The notes below the pieces were generated by a model, which saw only the letters and a list, made by a program, of their open reading frames with translations, did no database searches and was not told where the DNA came from. Shown here in pieces: positions 9,436 through 18,393 of a stretch of DNA of 64,000 nucleotides; the first letter of the stretch is position 1, and every line of letters begins with the position of its first letter. The position numbers were made by a program, and so were the translations under genes. The DNA comes from Clostridia bacterium (GTDB lineage Bacteria; Bacillota; Clostridia; Lachnospirales; Lachnospiraceae). The DNA lies in NCBI GenBank assembly GCA_910574475.1, contig CAJTAT010000007.1, positions 153,143 through 217,142 on the forward strand, written 5' to 3'.

Positions 9436-10383
9436 CTAATTTCTAATCCGCGGATCCAAGACTGCATAAATCAGATCCATCAATAAGTTCGTCACCAATA
9501 CTGCGATGGTGATATACATGGTGATTCCCATAATCACGGGATAATCCCGGTAGCTCACCGAAAGCACCAGCAGGCTTCCCATACCAGGCCATCCAAAAAT
9601 CTGTTCGATAATCACTGCTCCGCCAACCAATCCCGGAATTGACATACCAATACAAGTCACAATCGGAAGCATGGCATTGCGCAATGCATGGACATAAAGG
9701 ACTGTTCGCTCCAGCATACCTTTTGCACGGGCCATTTTCACATATTCTTCTCCAATCACTTCCAGCATTGCACTTCTAGTCTGGCGGATGAAACTGCCCG
9801 CAGATGACAGAGACAGTGACAGGACCGGCAGAACCAGATGCTTTATCAGATCTCCCAGTGTCTGCGTATTTGCGTTTGTATACATACCACCCGTAGGAAG
9901 CCAACCCGTTTTTACCGAAAAAATATAGATAAATAATAGTCCGATAAAGAACCCAGGCATGCCAGATCCGATAAATGACACTCCCGAAGCCAGAGTATCC
10001 CAGACAGAGTAGGGCTTACAGGCTGCGATAACCCCCAGTCCCACGCCAATGATTACAGATACTACCAGGACAGTGAGCGTTAGCATTAAAGTCGGACCTA
10101 TACGTTCGCTGATGACACGAAGTACTGGCTGGCTGGTGCGGTAGGAATAGCCAAGATTTCCCTGGAAGAGGCGCCCCAGCCATTTGAAATACTGAACATA
10201 AATTGGTTGATCCAACCCCATCTTGTGCTCCATGGCTGCAATATCTGCCGCTCCCATCTCCGGCGTAATCATAGCATCCACCGGAGAACCCGGCGTCATA
10301 TTAGACAGGAAAAATACGAGAGCTGTCATTCCAAAAAATACTGGTATCATAACAAGTAATCGTTTTATGATATATTTTTTCAT
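9436..10383 (-). CDS. oppB: Oligopeptide ABC transporter permease OppB
   Basis: A 315-residue permease starting at ATG 10383 (MKKYIIKRLL) with AGGAG upstream. It has the standard OppB/DppB features: an amphipathic N-terminus and first membrane helix, the LGLDxP-type segment (MGLDQPIYVQYFKWL), and the coupling motif EYVKMARAKG. It begins 22 bp after the aminopeptidase stop and is the first transporter gene of the operon. Confidence 0.92.
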   Translation of the reverse strand: MKKYIIKRLLVMIPVFFGMTALVFFLSNMTPGSPVDAMITPEMGAADIAAMEHKMGLDQPIYVQYFKWLGRLFQGNLGYSYRTSQPVLRVISERIGPTLMLTLTVLVVSVIIGVGLGVIAACKPYSVWDTLASGVSFIGSGMPGFFIGLLFIYIFSVKTGWLPTGGMYTNANTQTLGDLIKHLVLPVLSLSLSSAGSFIRQTRSAMLEVIGEEYVKMARAKGMLERTVLYVHALRNAMLPIVTCIGMSIPGLVGGAVIIEQIFGWPGMGSLLVLSVSYRDYPVIMGITMYITIAVLVTNLLMDLIYAVLDPRIRN

Positions 10384-10405
10384 ATTCCTTCTCCTATCTG
10401 TGCAT

Positions 10406-11521
10406 TTAACAGGCAATCAGCTTGCTCAGTCTGTCAGGATTCATATCCAGCAATTCATCCAACAGGAATATTCCATCTTTTCGAATCAGTACATCATCAA
10501 ACCAGATTTCACCGCCGCCATTCTCTGGAGCATGAGATTGTACCAAATCCCAATGAATTGCAGAGGGATTATTTTTCCCATTACCAGGAGTAAAATGCAG
10601 CGACATCATCATTTTTTCATCAAAAAGGATGTCCATAATTGGTTTCGTAATCATCGGATTGAACCCAATAGCAAATTCACCTATGCGTCTGGCCCCCTTG
10701 TCTGTATCCAGTATTTTGTTCAACAACTCCGTATTGTTGGAAACAGCATTTACAATGACCCCATCCTTTAATGTCAATTCCACGTCCTGAAATACAAATC
10801 CCTGGTAGCTGGAGGGAATGTTGTAGCGTATCACGCCATTTGCCGTCCCCTGCACTACATTCATACCTGTCTCACCGCAAGGCCGGTTGAAGATGCCGCA
10901 GTAAGACTCCTCCTGGCACATGCCTTTAATTGAAAATACCAAATCTGTACCAGGTGCTATAATCCTTACTTGATCCGTTCTATGGCAGAGCTTATTGAGC
11001 GCACAGGCAATATCATTTAACTTTTTATAGTCAATACTGCTTGATGCAAAGTAAAAATCCTCAAAGGCTTCTGTATCCATCCCTGCAAGCTGTGCCATCC
11101 CTGCATTGGGATACCGCAGTTTACACCATTTTGTATGAGGAAGCCTTACACTGTAATGAAGTTTGCCGTAATATTTATTGTAGATGGCCATCTTATCAGA
11201 TGGAATTCCTGCATACTCATAGATGTTTTCCTGTTTACTGACAGCCACATACGCATCCATATCCCTCATGCGCCCAGCTTCATACTCGTACCAGGATTTC
11301 ATAGATTCTTCTGTGGCACTCATTATAAGCTGACGGGTAAGTCTCATATCCTGCAGGGACACATAGGGATAAGCTCCAATCTCCTGTGCAGCTTTTATCA
11401 ATTCCATGACAAATTCTTCACATCCATCCCAGGCCTCAATCAGCACTTTCTCCCCCGGCTTCAAACTGCAGGAGTACCCCATTACCTGCTTTGCCAGCTT
11501 TGTCATTCGCAAATCTTTCAT
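10406..11521 (-). CDS. M29-family aminopeptidase
   Basis: A 371-residue metallo-aminopeptidase of family M29 (AmpS/AmpT/PepS type). The ligands expected for the two-metal site are visible: Glu217 in RPCGE, Glu282 in GEFAIG, His309 in SLHF, and His323 and Asp325 in IHWD. M29 enzymes remove N-terminal residues from short peptides in the cytoplasm. As the first gene of the operon it is made together with the peptide importer, so imported peptides can be cut at once. The start codon follows an AGGAGG. A promoter is expected in 11522-11677, which also holds an AraC-type site. Confidence 0.9.
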   Translation of the reverse strand: MKDLRMTKLAKQVMGYSCSLKPGEKVLIEAWDGCEEFVMELIKAAQEIGAYPYVSLQDMRLTRQLIMSATEESMKSWYEYEAGRMRDMDAYVAVSKQENIYEYAGIPSDKMAIYNKYYGKLHYSVRLPHTKWCKLRYPNAGMAQLAGMDTEAFEDFYFASSSIDYKKLNDIACALNKLCHRTDQVRIIAPGTDLVFSIKGMCQEESYCGIFNRPCGETGMNVVQGTANGVIRYNIPSSYQGFVFQDVELTLKDGVIVNAVSNNTELLNKILDTDKGARRIGEFAIGFNPMITKPIMDILFDEKMMMSLHFTPGNGKNNPSAIHWDLVQSHAPENGGGEIWFDDVLIRKDGIFLLDELLDMNPDRLSKLIAC

Positions 11522-11601
11522 CTCTAACCTCCTGTCTTTTATGCTCTTGTAATTTTCCGTCTCAATTATTATAATTATTATAAAATTATGGACTTTCCTT
11601 T

Positions 11602-11639
11602 GTCTTTTCTAAACTTGCTTATGACTATTCAAAAATTGC
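11602..11639 (-). promoter_or_regulatory. AraC-type operator, copy 1 (upstream of the peptide operon)
   Basis: On the minus strand two related 15-mers, GCAATTTTTGAATAG and GCAAGTTTAGAAAAG, start exactly 21 bp apart, the direct-repeat layout bound by AraC-family proteins. The 38-bp block matches 31 of 38 positions of the block at 13927-13964. It lies 81 bp before the aminopeptidase start and next to the divergent AraC gene. AT-rich TATAAT-like sequences at about 11560-11590 fit a promoter just downstream. Confidence 0.7.
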
Positions 11640-11677
11640 TATATGTCACAAAAATTATTTAGTAGGAAACCAAAAAT

Positions 11678-12670
11678 ATGTCTATTTATTACGATCATCT
11701 TAAAATGAATCATCAATATTCCGATGCTTATACAATCGGGCTTATTGAAACCTCCGCTCATATGCATTATGATGTTGAGATAGGGTGTGTTCTTAAAGGG
11801 GCAGTAATCATCTCCATTGACGACAGACCTTATAGAATTTCAGAAGGCGGGCTTTTCTTTATCAATCCAGCCTCTGTCCATGCATACAAGGCAGAGGGCA
11901 AATATGCATTAATCTCCTTTTTAGGCATCAACCGTTCCCTGGTTGACAGCCTTTTTTCGGATCTTCAAAACAAATCTATCGAATTTGTAATCTCAGATGA
12001 CAAGGATAACTCTACAGTTGTAAATCATATCCGTACCCTGCTGATGGCCGGCTACCAGAACTTTATCAAAAACAATGATACCCATACGGTATTCAACCAT
12101 TCCATTGCCATCTTTATCCTCTCACTCCTGCACGAGCATTTTTTAGTAGATAAATTGGAAAAAAATAACATGAGCATGGATAACTATGCACGTAATCAGC
12201 AGATCGAAGCCTATATTTTAAAAAATTACAATAAAGATATCAATATCCAGATGCTTGCAGAACATATTCATCTGTCTCCTTATTATACTTCTCACTATTT
12301 TAAGAAAATTTACCAAGTAACTTTTAATCAATACCTGACCTCTCTGCGGGTAGTGAACGCAAAGTACTTACTGCATAAGCCTGATTTGCCCATTACCGAG
12401 ATTGCTTTGAGCTGTGGCTTTAACAATAGCTCTAACTTCTCCCGCATTTTTAAAATGGAAGAGGGCATGAGCCCCTCTGATTACCGAAAAAAACATTTAT
12501 TATCTAACGCCCCTGACAAGCTGAACCATACAGGCCTGTACAGCACCCAGAGCGGATTTTATATTTCTTTTACTTCCAATCAACATCAGACATTTTTAAA
12601 TGAAGCCCTTACAAAATTCAAAATCAATCCCAATATTTTCCATTTTCTTACAGACTCGCTTCCAAAATAA
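11678..12670 (+). CDS. AraC-family transcriptional regulator (controls peptide operon?)
   Basis: A 330-residue protein with an N-terminal cupin-like sensor (HMHYDVEIGCVLKGAV near residue 28) and two C-terminal helix-turn-helix units (IQMLAEHIHLSPYYTSHYF and ITEIALSCGFNNSSNFSRIF), ending its core with MSPSDYRKK. Some 60 residues follow the DNA-binding domain, which is longer than usual. It is divergent from the peptide operon, and a repeated site found before that operon and before the Gfo/Idh gene makes it the likely activator of both. Its 3' end runs directly into the small two-hairpin repeat at 12673. Confidence 0.88.
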   Translation: MSIYYDHLKMNHQYSDAYTIGLIETSAHMHYDVEIGCVLKGAVIISIDDRPYRISEGGLFFINPASVHAYKAEGKYALISFLGINRSLVDSLFSDLQNKSIEFVISDDKDNSTVVNHIRTLLMAGYQNFIKNNDTHTVFNHSIAIFILSLLHEHFLVDKLEKNNMSMDNYARNQQIEAYILKNYNKDINIQMLAEHIHLSPYYTSHYFKKIYQVTFNQYLTSLRVVNAKYLLHKPDLPITEIALSCGFNNSSNFSRIFKMEEGMSPSDYRKKHLLSNAPDKLNHTGLYSTQSGFYISFTSNQHQTFLNEALTKFKINPNIFHFLTDSLPK

Positions 12671-12672
12671 GA

Positions 12673-12731
12673 AATCGAGTAGGGGAATGTCTTTCTCCTC
12701 TGCTCGCTGCACGGGCCTGTGCATATAAAAA
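12673..12731 (+). repeat. Small two-hairpin repeat, copy 1 of 3
   Basis: Begins 3 bp after the AraC stop. The first hairpin is CGAG-TAGGGGA pairing with TCCTCT-CTCG; the second is TGCAC/GTGCA, ending in an A-run (ATAAAAA). The same order, including the CTGTGCAT near the end, occurs at 47934-48005 (minus) and 48902-48993 (plus). The copies differ in sequence but keep the first stem through G-U pairs and paired changes. As in the other copies, an independent terminator hairpin follows directly. Confidence 0.6.
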
Positions 12732-12776
12732 GGAGTATCACAAACAGTGAAACATTCGTTGTTTGTGATACTCCTT
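12730..12776. terminator. Bidirectional terminator between AraC and Gfo/Idh genes
   Basis: A perfect 17-bp stem (12730-12746 with 12760-12776, core AGGAGTATCACAAAC) around a 13-nt loop. It has TTTTTATA on the minus side, ending the Gfo/Idh transcript, and a weaker T-rich tail on the plus side for the AraC transcript. Confidence 0.85.
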
Positions 12777-12804
12777 GATCTTATTTCCTAATGGTATGGA
12801 AAGC

Positions 12805-13857
12805 TTACTTTTTATTTTCTTCTATCCAGACAGCTTCCCCTGTCTGAGCTGACTTCTGGGCGGCAAAAATAACACGCATTGTCTTGAGGGCCTCCTCCCC
12901 GTCTATGGGAGCTTTCTTGTCCTGCAAAATGCAGTCCACAAAAGCATCAATGACACCAGAATTAAAGAATTTTCCAGATGTCTGCTCCTCATTTACTCCC
13001 ACTGTGTCTAATTCCAGCTTTTCCACAGGTCCATGTTTCTTCTCAACGATCAAAGTATATTTGGGGTCTGTGTAGCACCGAATCACACCTTCACTTCCCT
13101 GAATTACAGTGGAATTTATCTCTTCTCCATATTGGGTCCAGCTCACATGCATGCTTCCCACTACACCGCTAGCTGTCTGGTAGAGGCAAAATGCATTGTC
13201 ATCCACAGAAATGAGGCTTCCGTCTGGATATTTTTTATCTCTGGTACACAGATTTGCATTTACCTTTACAATCGGTTCTCCCAGCAGGTAATGCATCAAG
13301 TCTGTCTTATGTACTCCCAGATCAGCCATAGCTCCAAACACTGACCTCTTTTTATCAAAAAACCAAGGATTCTTCTGCCCAGACCAAGCTTCTGGCCCAG
13401 CATGTCCATAGACAGTGTCAAAAGACAGAATATCACCAATTTCCCCTGCTTCAATCCGCTTTCTGGCTTCTACATGGGCCTGTGCAAAACGCTGATTCTG
13501 TCCAATCATCAGTTTTTTTCCATTTCGTTTTGCCGCTTCCACCATGGACTCACAGTCTTCCAATGTGGTAGCCATTGGTTTTTCGCAGAGTACATGAAGG
13601 CCATGGTTTAATGCTTTCACTGAAATCTCAGCATGGAGAGCATTAGGCACACAGACACATACAGCATCCAGGCCACTGCTTAGAAATTCTTCAAGGTCCG
13701 TATATGCCTTACCTCCATAGCGCTCTGCCATTTTTTCTGCTTTTTGGGGGGTTGCAGAATAATAGGCTGTAAGCTGGCAATTTTGATTATTGGCCAGCTC
13801 TGGAATATGCCTCACCTGCGCAATTGTCCCACATCCGATAATTCCCACCTTTAACAT
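12805..13857 (-). CDS. Gfo/Idh/MocA-family oxidoreductase
   Basis: A 350-residue NAD(P)-dependent oxidoreductase with the N-terminal Rossmann motif GIIGCGTIAQVRHIP, the family signature CEKPMA near residue 92, and the DLGVHKTDLMHYLLG segment that carries the catalytic His region. Such enzymes oxidise or reduce a sugar or cyclitol hydroxyl. ATG 13857 follows AAAAGGAGA. The AraC-type site 70 bp upstream matches that before the peptide operon, so it probably belongs to the same regulon. The substrate is unknown. Confidence 0.87.
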   Translation of the reverse strand: MLKVGIIGCGTIAQVRHIPELANNQNCQLTAYYSATPQKAEKMAERYGGKAYTDLEEFLSSGLDAVCVCVPNALHAEISVKALNHGLHVLCEKPMATTLEDCESMVEAAKRNGKKLMIGQNQRFAQAHVEARKRIEAGEIGDILSFDTVYGHAGPEAWSGQKNPWFFDKKRSVFGAMADLGVHKTDLMHYLLGEPIVKVNANLCTRDKKYPDGSLISVDDNAFCLYQTASGVVGSMHVSWTQYGEEINSTVIQGSEGVIRCYTDPKYTLIVEKKHGPVEKLELDTVGVNEEQTSGKFFNSGVIDAFVDCILQDKKAPIDGEEALKTMRVIFAAQKSAQTGEAVWIEENKK

Positions 13858-13926
13858 AATCTACCATCTCCTTTTATGATTTGAATTTCTAATGATATTT
13901 CTATCTTACTTGAATTTTCTCTATCT

Positions 13927-13964
13927 GTCTTTCCTAATTTTGCCTAAAACTATTCAAAATTTGC
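13927..13964 (-). promoter_or_regulatory. AraC-type operator, copy 2 (upstream of Gfo/Idh gene)
   Basis: On the minus strand GCAAATTTTGAATAG and a degenerate second GCAA-repeat start 21 bp apart. The 38-bp block is 31/38 identical to that at 11602-11639 and lies at nearly the same distance (70 bp) from its gene's start codon. It begins just past the YitT stop codon. Confidence 0.7.
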
Positions 13965-13966
13965 GT

Positions 13967-14845
13967 TTATTGAGCAGAATTACTTTCAATAAACCCTTCT
14001 CCAAGTACTTCCCTGACATCACAGACAATCACAAATGCTGTGGGGTCTGTTTTTAATACTAGATCTTTTAGACGCACAATCTGTTTTTGCCCCACCACAC
14101 AAAAAAGCATGTTTTTCTCCTGTCTGGAATACATTCCCCTGGCAGAAATTCCTGTCACTCCTCGCTCCATTTCTTCCATTAAAATATCTGCCAGTTCTTC
14201 GGGTTGATTCGTGATAATAAAAGCAGCTTTGGAGAATTTCAGTCCTTCAATCAGACCGTCCGAAACCTTTGACACCAGATAGATAGCAATAATCGCATAC
14301 AATGCCATTTGTACTCCGAACATATAGGCTCCGGCGATAACAATTACTGCATCAATCACCTGCATAATCTCCGCAATGCTGTAATGTCTCCAAAAATGCT
14401 GGATGATGGCTGCAATGAGATCCGTGCCTCCAGTAGTAGCCTGTGCCACAAATACCATACCAATTCCTGCTCCCATAATTACTCCCCCATAAAGGGCTGT
14501 CAGCAACAGATCCCCCTGTGCTAGGGGCATAATGGGAAGAGCATAAAGCCACACAGATAATATAATAGTCGCGAATAAAGTTTTTACTACATATTGAAAT
14601 CCTTTCAGCCAAATGGCAATCAAAAAGACAGGAACATTCAGAATCAGGTTCGTCACTGCCAGAGGCACACCGCCTGGAACCCATGAAGTTGTCAACTCCT
14701 TTACCATAATAGCCAGCCCAGAAAATCCACCTGTAACCAGACCAGCAGGATCATAGATAGAAGCAATAGCGAAAGCCATCAGCCCTGTCCCTATGATAAT
14801 CAATAAATAGTCCTTTATCAAAATATGCATTTTCTTCTGATTCAT
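13967..14845 (-). CDS. YitT-family membrane protein
   Basis: A 292-residue protein with about five membrane segments in residues 10-200 (DYLLIIIGTGLMAFAIASIY, GGVIMGAGIGMVFVAQATTGGTD) followed by a soluble C-terminal DUF2179-type domain from about residue 215 (AAFIITNQPEELADILMEEM, FVIVCDVREVLGEGF). The family is widespread in Firmicutes and its transported substrate, if any, is not established. It seems to be a single-gene unit, with GAGGGAGAT upstream of the start. Confidence 0.88.
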   Translation of the reverse strand: MNQKKMHILIKDYLLIIIGTGLMAFAIASIYDPAGLVTGGFSGLAIMVKELTTSWVPGGVPLAVTNLILNVPVFLIAIWLKGFQYVVKTLFATIILSVWLYALPIMPLAQGDLLLTALYGGVIMGAGIGMVFVAQATTGGTDLIAAIIQHFWRHYSIAEIMQVIDAVIVIAGAYMFGVQMALYAIIAIYLVSKVSDGLIEGLKFSKAAFIITNQPEELADILMEEMERGVTGISARGMYSRQEKNMLFCVVGQKQIVRLKDLVLKTDPTAFVIVCDVREVLGEGFIESNSAQ

Positions 14846-14933
14846 AGATCTCCCTCTCTTTCTCGTACTCTACGTATATTTTATCCCTTTCTCTCATAAG
14901 CTATAACAATCGAACAACACAGGGAGGCTTTTC

Positions 14934-15437
14934 TTGAGCTCAAAAACAAAAATTGTTGTCCTCCGCATGAAGGAGTTAATCTATACCGGCATCTTCGTGG
15001 CCTTAGGTATTCTGCTCATCCTGCTACTGGTATTTATGTTTGCTCCCAAAGGCGCAAAGACGGACACCACCGACACCTCCGATCAATACATACCCGGCGT
15101 CTACACGTCATCCATTATGCTAAATGGCAACGCTGTAGATATCGCAGTTACGGTAGATAAAAATTCCATTTCTTCTATTCAAATGGTAAATGTAAATGAA
15201 ATGGTAGCAACCATGTACCCACTGATGGAACCGGCCGTGGAAAATCTGGCGGAGCAGATTATTTCCTCCCAGTCCCTTGAGAATATTACATATCCTGATG
15301 AGAATCAATACACCTCGATCATAATCCTGGATGCTGTCAGCCGGGCTCTTGACAAGGCAGCCATACCAGAGACGGATCAAGAGACAGATGAGGAAAAAGG
15401 AACACAGCCTGAGACCACGTCAAAACCTCAGGAGTAA
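14934..15437 (+). CDS. Membrane-anchored hypothetical protein
   Basis: A 167-residue protein with one N-terminal membrane segment (about residues 14-36, IYTGIFVALGILLILLLVFM), an extracytoplasmic domain beginning YIPGVYTSSI and an acidic Glu/Thr-rich tail. The start chosen is TTG 14934 because AGGGAGG lies 6 bp upstream; the next ATG would begin at residue 12. The GxYTSxIxLNG...V.VDKNxIxSI pattern faintly recalls FMN-binding (RnfG-like) domains, but no flavinylation motif is seen, so no function is assigned. It is divergent from yitT with 88 bp between. Confidence 0.72.
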   Translation: MSSKTKIVVLRMKELIYTGIFVALGILLILLLVFMFAPKGAKTDTTDTSDQYIPGVYTSSIMLNGNAVDIAVTVDKNSISSIQMVNVNEMVATMYPLMEPAVENLAEQIISSQSLENITYPDENQYTSIIILDAVSRALDKAAIPETDQETDEEKGTQPETTSKPQE

Positions 15438-15474
15438 ACTACTCAATTAAATACGCACAGCCAGGCGTACAGCA

Positions 15475-15514
15475 AAAATGTGAGTTTGATAATCCGTTAT
15501 CAAACTCGCATTTT
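15475..15514. terminator. Bidirectional terminator
   Basis: AAAATGTGAGTTTGATAA (15475-15492) pairs with 15497-15514, with one G-T wobble and T-runs on both sides. It serves the converging genes at 14934 (+) and 15567 (-). A second small hairpin (ATGAGGGTA/TACCTCAT, about 15526-15545) lies beside it. Confidence 0.8.
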
Positions 15515-15566
15515 ATTCCCGCGGGCAATGAGGGTAGAATACCTCATCACTTGGCTGTAGACTATT

Positions 15567-16319
15567 TCAGACTGTAACTAACTCGCTCAAAATATTCATC
15601 TGTGTCATCCTCATCTCCTCTGCAAGGTTCAGCAATCTCTCAGATGACATTCTGGAAGAGAGGGAGGAAATACTAAAGGCATATTTTGCCTTAGTCCCTG
15701 CCCTCCCTAAAGGCATGGCAATGCAGGTAATTCCCAGCTCATTTTCTTCTATGTCTGTACTGTATCCAAGTTTTCTTGTCATTTCCAGGCATTGCAGCAA
15801 TTCATCTATGGTTGTAATCGTATTTTGTGTCACTGAACGGATGTCACTTTCCAGAAAGATCTGCCGGACCTCCTCCTGGGACAAGGTTGACATAATTGCC
15901 TTCCCCGTAGCTGTTCGGTACATGGGTATCCGCATCCCAATATGGGATGCCATCTGAATGGAGCCAAGAGATTTTACAACCTTATACACGTAGAGCACAT
16001 CGCAGCCCTCACGCAGAACAAGATGCACAGATTCATTGACACGGCTGCTCAAATCCTCCAGGTGTGGCCTTGCAATGGCGATAAGGCTACTGTTGGTGAC
16101 AGCGTTGCTTGTAAGGCTGAAAAGCTTTGGTGTCAAAAGGTAATAGCCGCCCGGCTCACTTTTGACAAATCCAAGCTCCCGCAAAGTCTCCAAAAGTCTG
16201 TGTGTAGTGGCAGGGGCAAGGCCGCAGGCCTTTGCAATTGAGGCAAGCACCTGGGGCTTCGAGTCCGCTGATAAATATTCAATAATCGAAAATGTTCTCT
16301 CAACCGATTGAACTGACAT
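15567..16319 (-). CDS. IclR-family transcriptional regulator
   Basis: A 250-residue IclR regulator. The N-terminal winged helix-turn-helix (SVERTFSIIEYLSADSKPQV, then AKACGLAPATTHRLLETLR) is followed by the ligand-binding IclR domain (from about residue 75) with the characteristic YRTATGKAIMSTLSQEEV. It is divergent from the two-component system at 16470. A palindrome just upstream of its own start may be an autoregulatory site. The ligand cannot be told. Confidence 0.9.
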   Translation of the reverse strand: MSVQSVERTFSIIEYLSADSKPQVLASIAKACGLAPATTHRLLETLRELGFVKSEPGGYYLLTPKLFSLTSNAVTNSSLIAIARPHLEDLSSRVNESVHLVLREGCDVLYVYKVVKSLGSIQMASHIGMRIPMYRTATGKAIMSTLSQEEVRQIFLESDIRSVTQNTITTIDELLQCLEMTRKLGYSTDIEENELGITCIAMPLGRAGTKAKYAFSISSLSSRMSSERLLNLAEEMRMTQMNILSELVTV

Positions 16320-16345
16320 TTTATTCCTCCATGAAAACGCAAAAA

Positions 16346-16359
16346 ATACATAGATGTAT
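16346..16359. promoter_or_regulatory. Palindromic candidate operator (IclR)
   Basis: ATACAT AG ATGTAT, a perfect inverted repeat 26 bp upstream of the IclR start. IclR-family proteins bind such palindromes as dimers; this could be an autoregulatory operator. Confidence 0.4.
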
Positions 16360-16414
16360 CATAACAGGTTTTGAGGCAAATTTCCATACATTCATGAGGC
16401 AATAGATATCTATT

Positions 16415-16449
16415 TTCAGCTTCATTTCAGCATTAAAATGTATTATAAT
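16415..16449 (+). promoter_or_regulatory. Promoter of the two-component system with direct repeats
   Basis: TATAAT at 16444-16449 is preceded, in the -35 region, by TTCAGC at 16415 and 16426, an 11-bp-spaced direct repeat as used by OmpR/PhoB-type regulators. This suggests autoregulation of the system by its own response regulator. Confidence 0.5.
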
Positions 16450-16469
16450 AAAAAAGAATTGGAGAAAGC

Positions 16470-17165
16470 ATGATGAAAATACTTGTGATTGAAGATGAAA
16501 AGCTTCTGGCAGATTCCATTCAGACTTTATTAACAGGGAAAGGCTTCAACGTTGAAGTTGCCTATGATGGGGAAACTGGCAAAGAATATGCAGAATTGGG
16601 AATTTACGACCTCTTGATCCTGGATGTGATGATGCCTGGAATGAACGGCTATGAGGTGGCGCGAAAGGTTCGCTCTATGAAATGTGGAACACCCATTTTA
16701 ATGCTGACAGCAAAATCGGAATTAGAGGATCGGATTACCGGCCTGAATTCAGGTGCTGACTATTATTTAACAAAACCCTTTGATACAAGGGAGCTGCTAG
16801 CCTGCATCAATGCCCTGCTGCGCCGACAAGGTACACAGGTAGATGAAATCACTTATGGCAACACTTCTCTGGATCTGTCCTCCGGTCTCTTGATCTGTGG
16901 AGCGAATACCGTTCGCCTGTCTGCAAAAGAATTTGACATTATGCGATTTCTTCTGCAATCCGGCAGCCACAATCTATCCAAGGAAATTATTCTTGCAAGA
17001 GTATGGGGCTATGACTCTGATGCAGTAGAAAACCATGTGGAAGTTTATGTGGGCTTTTTGCGCAAGAAGCTTGCCCGCATCGGTTCCAATATCCGTATTG
17101 AAGCCATCCGCAGAATGGGATATCATTTAGAGGTAAACGGGCATGACAAAAAAACTCCGATATAA
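16470..17165 (+). CDS. OmpR/PhoB-family response regulator
   Basis: A 231-residue regulator with an N-terminal receiver (acidic pocket EDE at 8-10, phosphoacceptor Asp52 in LILDVMMPG, Lys in YLTKPFD) and a C-terminal winged helix (VRLSAKEFDIMRFLL, and VEVYVGFLRKKL near the end). GGAGAAAGC precedes tandem ATG codons. It overlaps the histidine kinase gene by 23 bp. The stimulus is unknown. Confidence 0.93.
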   Translation: MMKILVIEDEKLLADSIQTLLTGKGFNVEVAYDGETGKEYAELGIYDLLILDVMMPGMNGYEVARKVRSMKCGTPILMLTAKSELEDRITGLNSGADYYLTKPFDTRELLACINALLRRQGTQVDEITYGNTSLDLSSGLLICGANTVRLSAKEFDIMRFLLQSGSHNLSKEIILARVWGYDSDAVENHVEVYVGFLRKKLARIGSNIRIEAIRRMGYHLEVNGHDKKTPI

Positions 17166-18393
17166 ATTTATCTGGATCACTATGAGCATTATAACCATTA
17201 TGCTCTGTATCATCATGTCCATGATATACGTTTTTACAAAAATGAATCTGGAAAACAATAGCATCCATATGCTGCAAAATATTGCTATGAACCCATTCCC
17301 CAAGCGTGTCCCGGGCGAATTGTCTGATGATGTGCGTCTTCCCTACTTTATTCTCCAAATCAGCAAACAGGGAGAGCTAATTGCGGCAGGCGGAGGGTAC
17401 TATGACCTTTCGGACGAAAATTTTTTAAAAGATCTGGTGGACGCCACTTTTTCTGATTTTGCCCCCACCGGTATCATAAAAGAATATAATCTTCGCTATT
17501 ACCATTTAAATACCCCTATCAGTCAAATCCTTGTTTATGCTGACATTTCCAGCGAACAGAATACCTTAAGAAATTTATTGAGAAACTGTATTTTCATCGG
17601 TATGGCCTGTTTCCTTATCTTTCTTGGCATCAGTTTTCTGCTGGCCAGATGGGTAACAAGACCTGTTGATAAAGCCTGGAACCAACAGCGGCAGTTTATC
17701 GCCGACGCGTCCCACGAATTAAAAACGCCTCTGACGGTTATTATGACAAATGCAGAACTCATGCAAAATCCGGCTTATGATAAAGTAAGCCTCACTAAAT
17801 TCTCCTCAAGTATTTTAGTCATGTCAAAACAAATGCGCAGCCTGGTAGAGCAAATGTTGGAGCTTGCCCGGGCTGACAGCATCCAGACGGATACTGTTTT
17901 CTCCTCTGTTGATTTCAGTCAGATTGTTTCTGATGCGCTCCTCCCATTTGAACCTATATTCTTTGAAAAAGGCCTTACATTAGAGACGGATATCGCAGAA
18001 GATATTTTGATAAATGGCGAGCCCTCCCAATTACGGCAGGTCTTAGACATCCTTCTGGATAATGCAGGAAAGTATTCCTGTGAGAATGGGAGAACCTGGG
18101 TGACTTTGAAAAATCGCGGCAAAGGGCATTGTCTGTTAATGGTTGCTGATGAGGGTAAAGAAATACCTGCAAAGGATTTACAGCATCTTTTCAAACGATT
18201 TTACCGGATTGATCAGGCAAGAAGTCGGACTGGCAGCTTTGGACTTGGACTCTCTATCGCTGAGAGCATTGTTCTGCGACACAAAGGGAAAATATGGGTA
18301 GAAAGCAAAAACAGTATCAATACCTTTTTTGTAGAGTTTGAGAAAACCTCAAATACGAAAAAAGCCAAAAATTTATGTCATAGAACAGTATAA
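17143..18393 (+). CDS. Two-component sensor histidine kinase
   Basis: A 416-residue membrane kinase. Two membrane segments (about 8-30 and 148-169) flank a roughly 115-residue extracytoplasmic sensor region with no motif I recognise. The kinase core has the H-box DASHELKTPLTV (His191), N-box ILLDNAGKYS, and G-boxes with FGLGLSIAESI. It is translated from a start inside the response regulator gene and is the cognate partner of that regulator. No target operon is adjacent apart from its own promoter. Confidence 0.93.
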   Translation: MTKKLRYKFIWITMSIITIMLCIIMSMIYVFTKMNLENNSIHMLQNIAMNPFPKRVPGELSDDVRLPYFILQISKQGELIAAGGGYYDLSDENFLKDLVDATFSDFAPTGIIKEYNLRYYHLNTPISQILVYADISSEQNTLRNLLRNCIFIGMACFLIFLGISFLLARWVTRPVDKAWNQQRQFIADASHELKTPLTVIMTNAELMQNPAYDKVSLTKFSSSILVMSKQMRSLVEQMLELARADSIQTDTVFSSVDFSQIVSDALLPFEPIFFEKGLTLETDIAEDILINGEPSQLRQVLDILLDNAGKYSCENGRTWVTLKNRGKGHCLLMVADEGKEIPAKDLQHLFKRFYRIDQARSRTGSFGLGLSIAESIVLRHKGKIWVESKNSINTFFVEFEKTSNTKKAKNLCHRTV

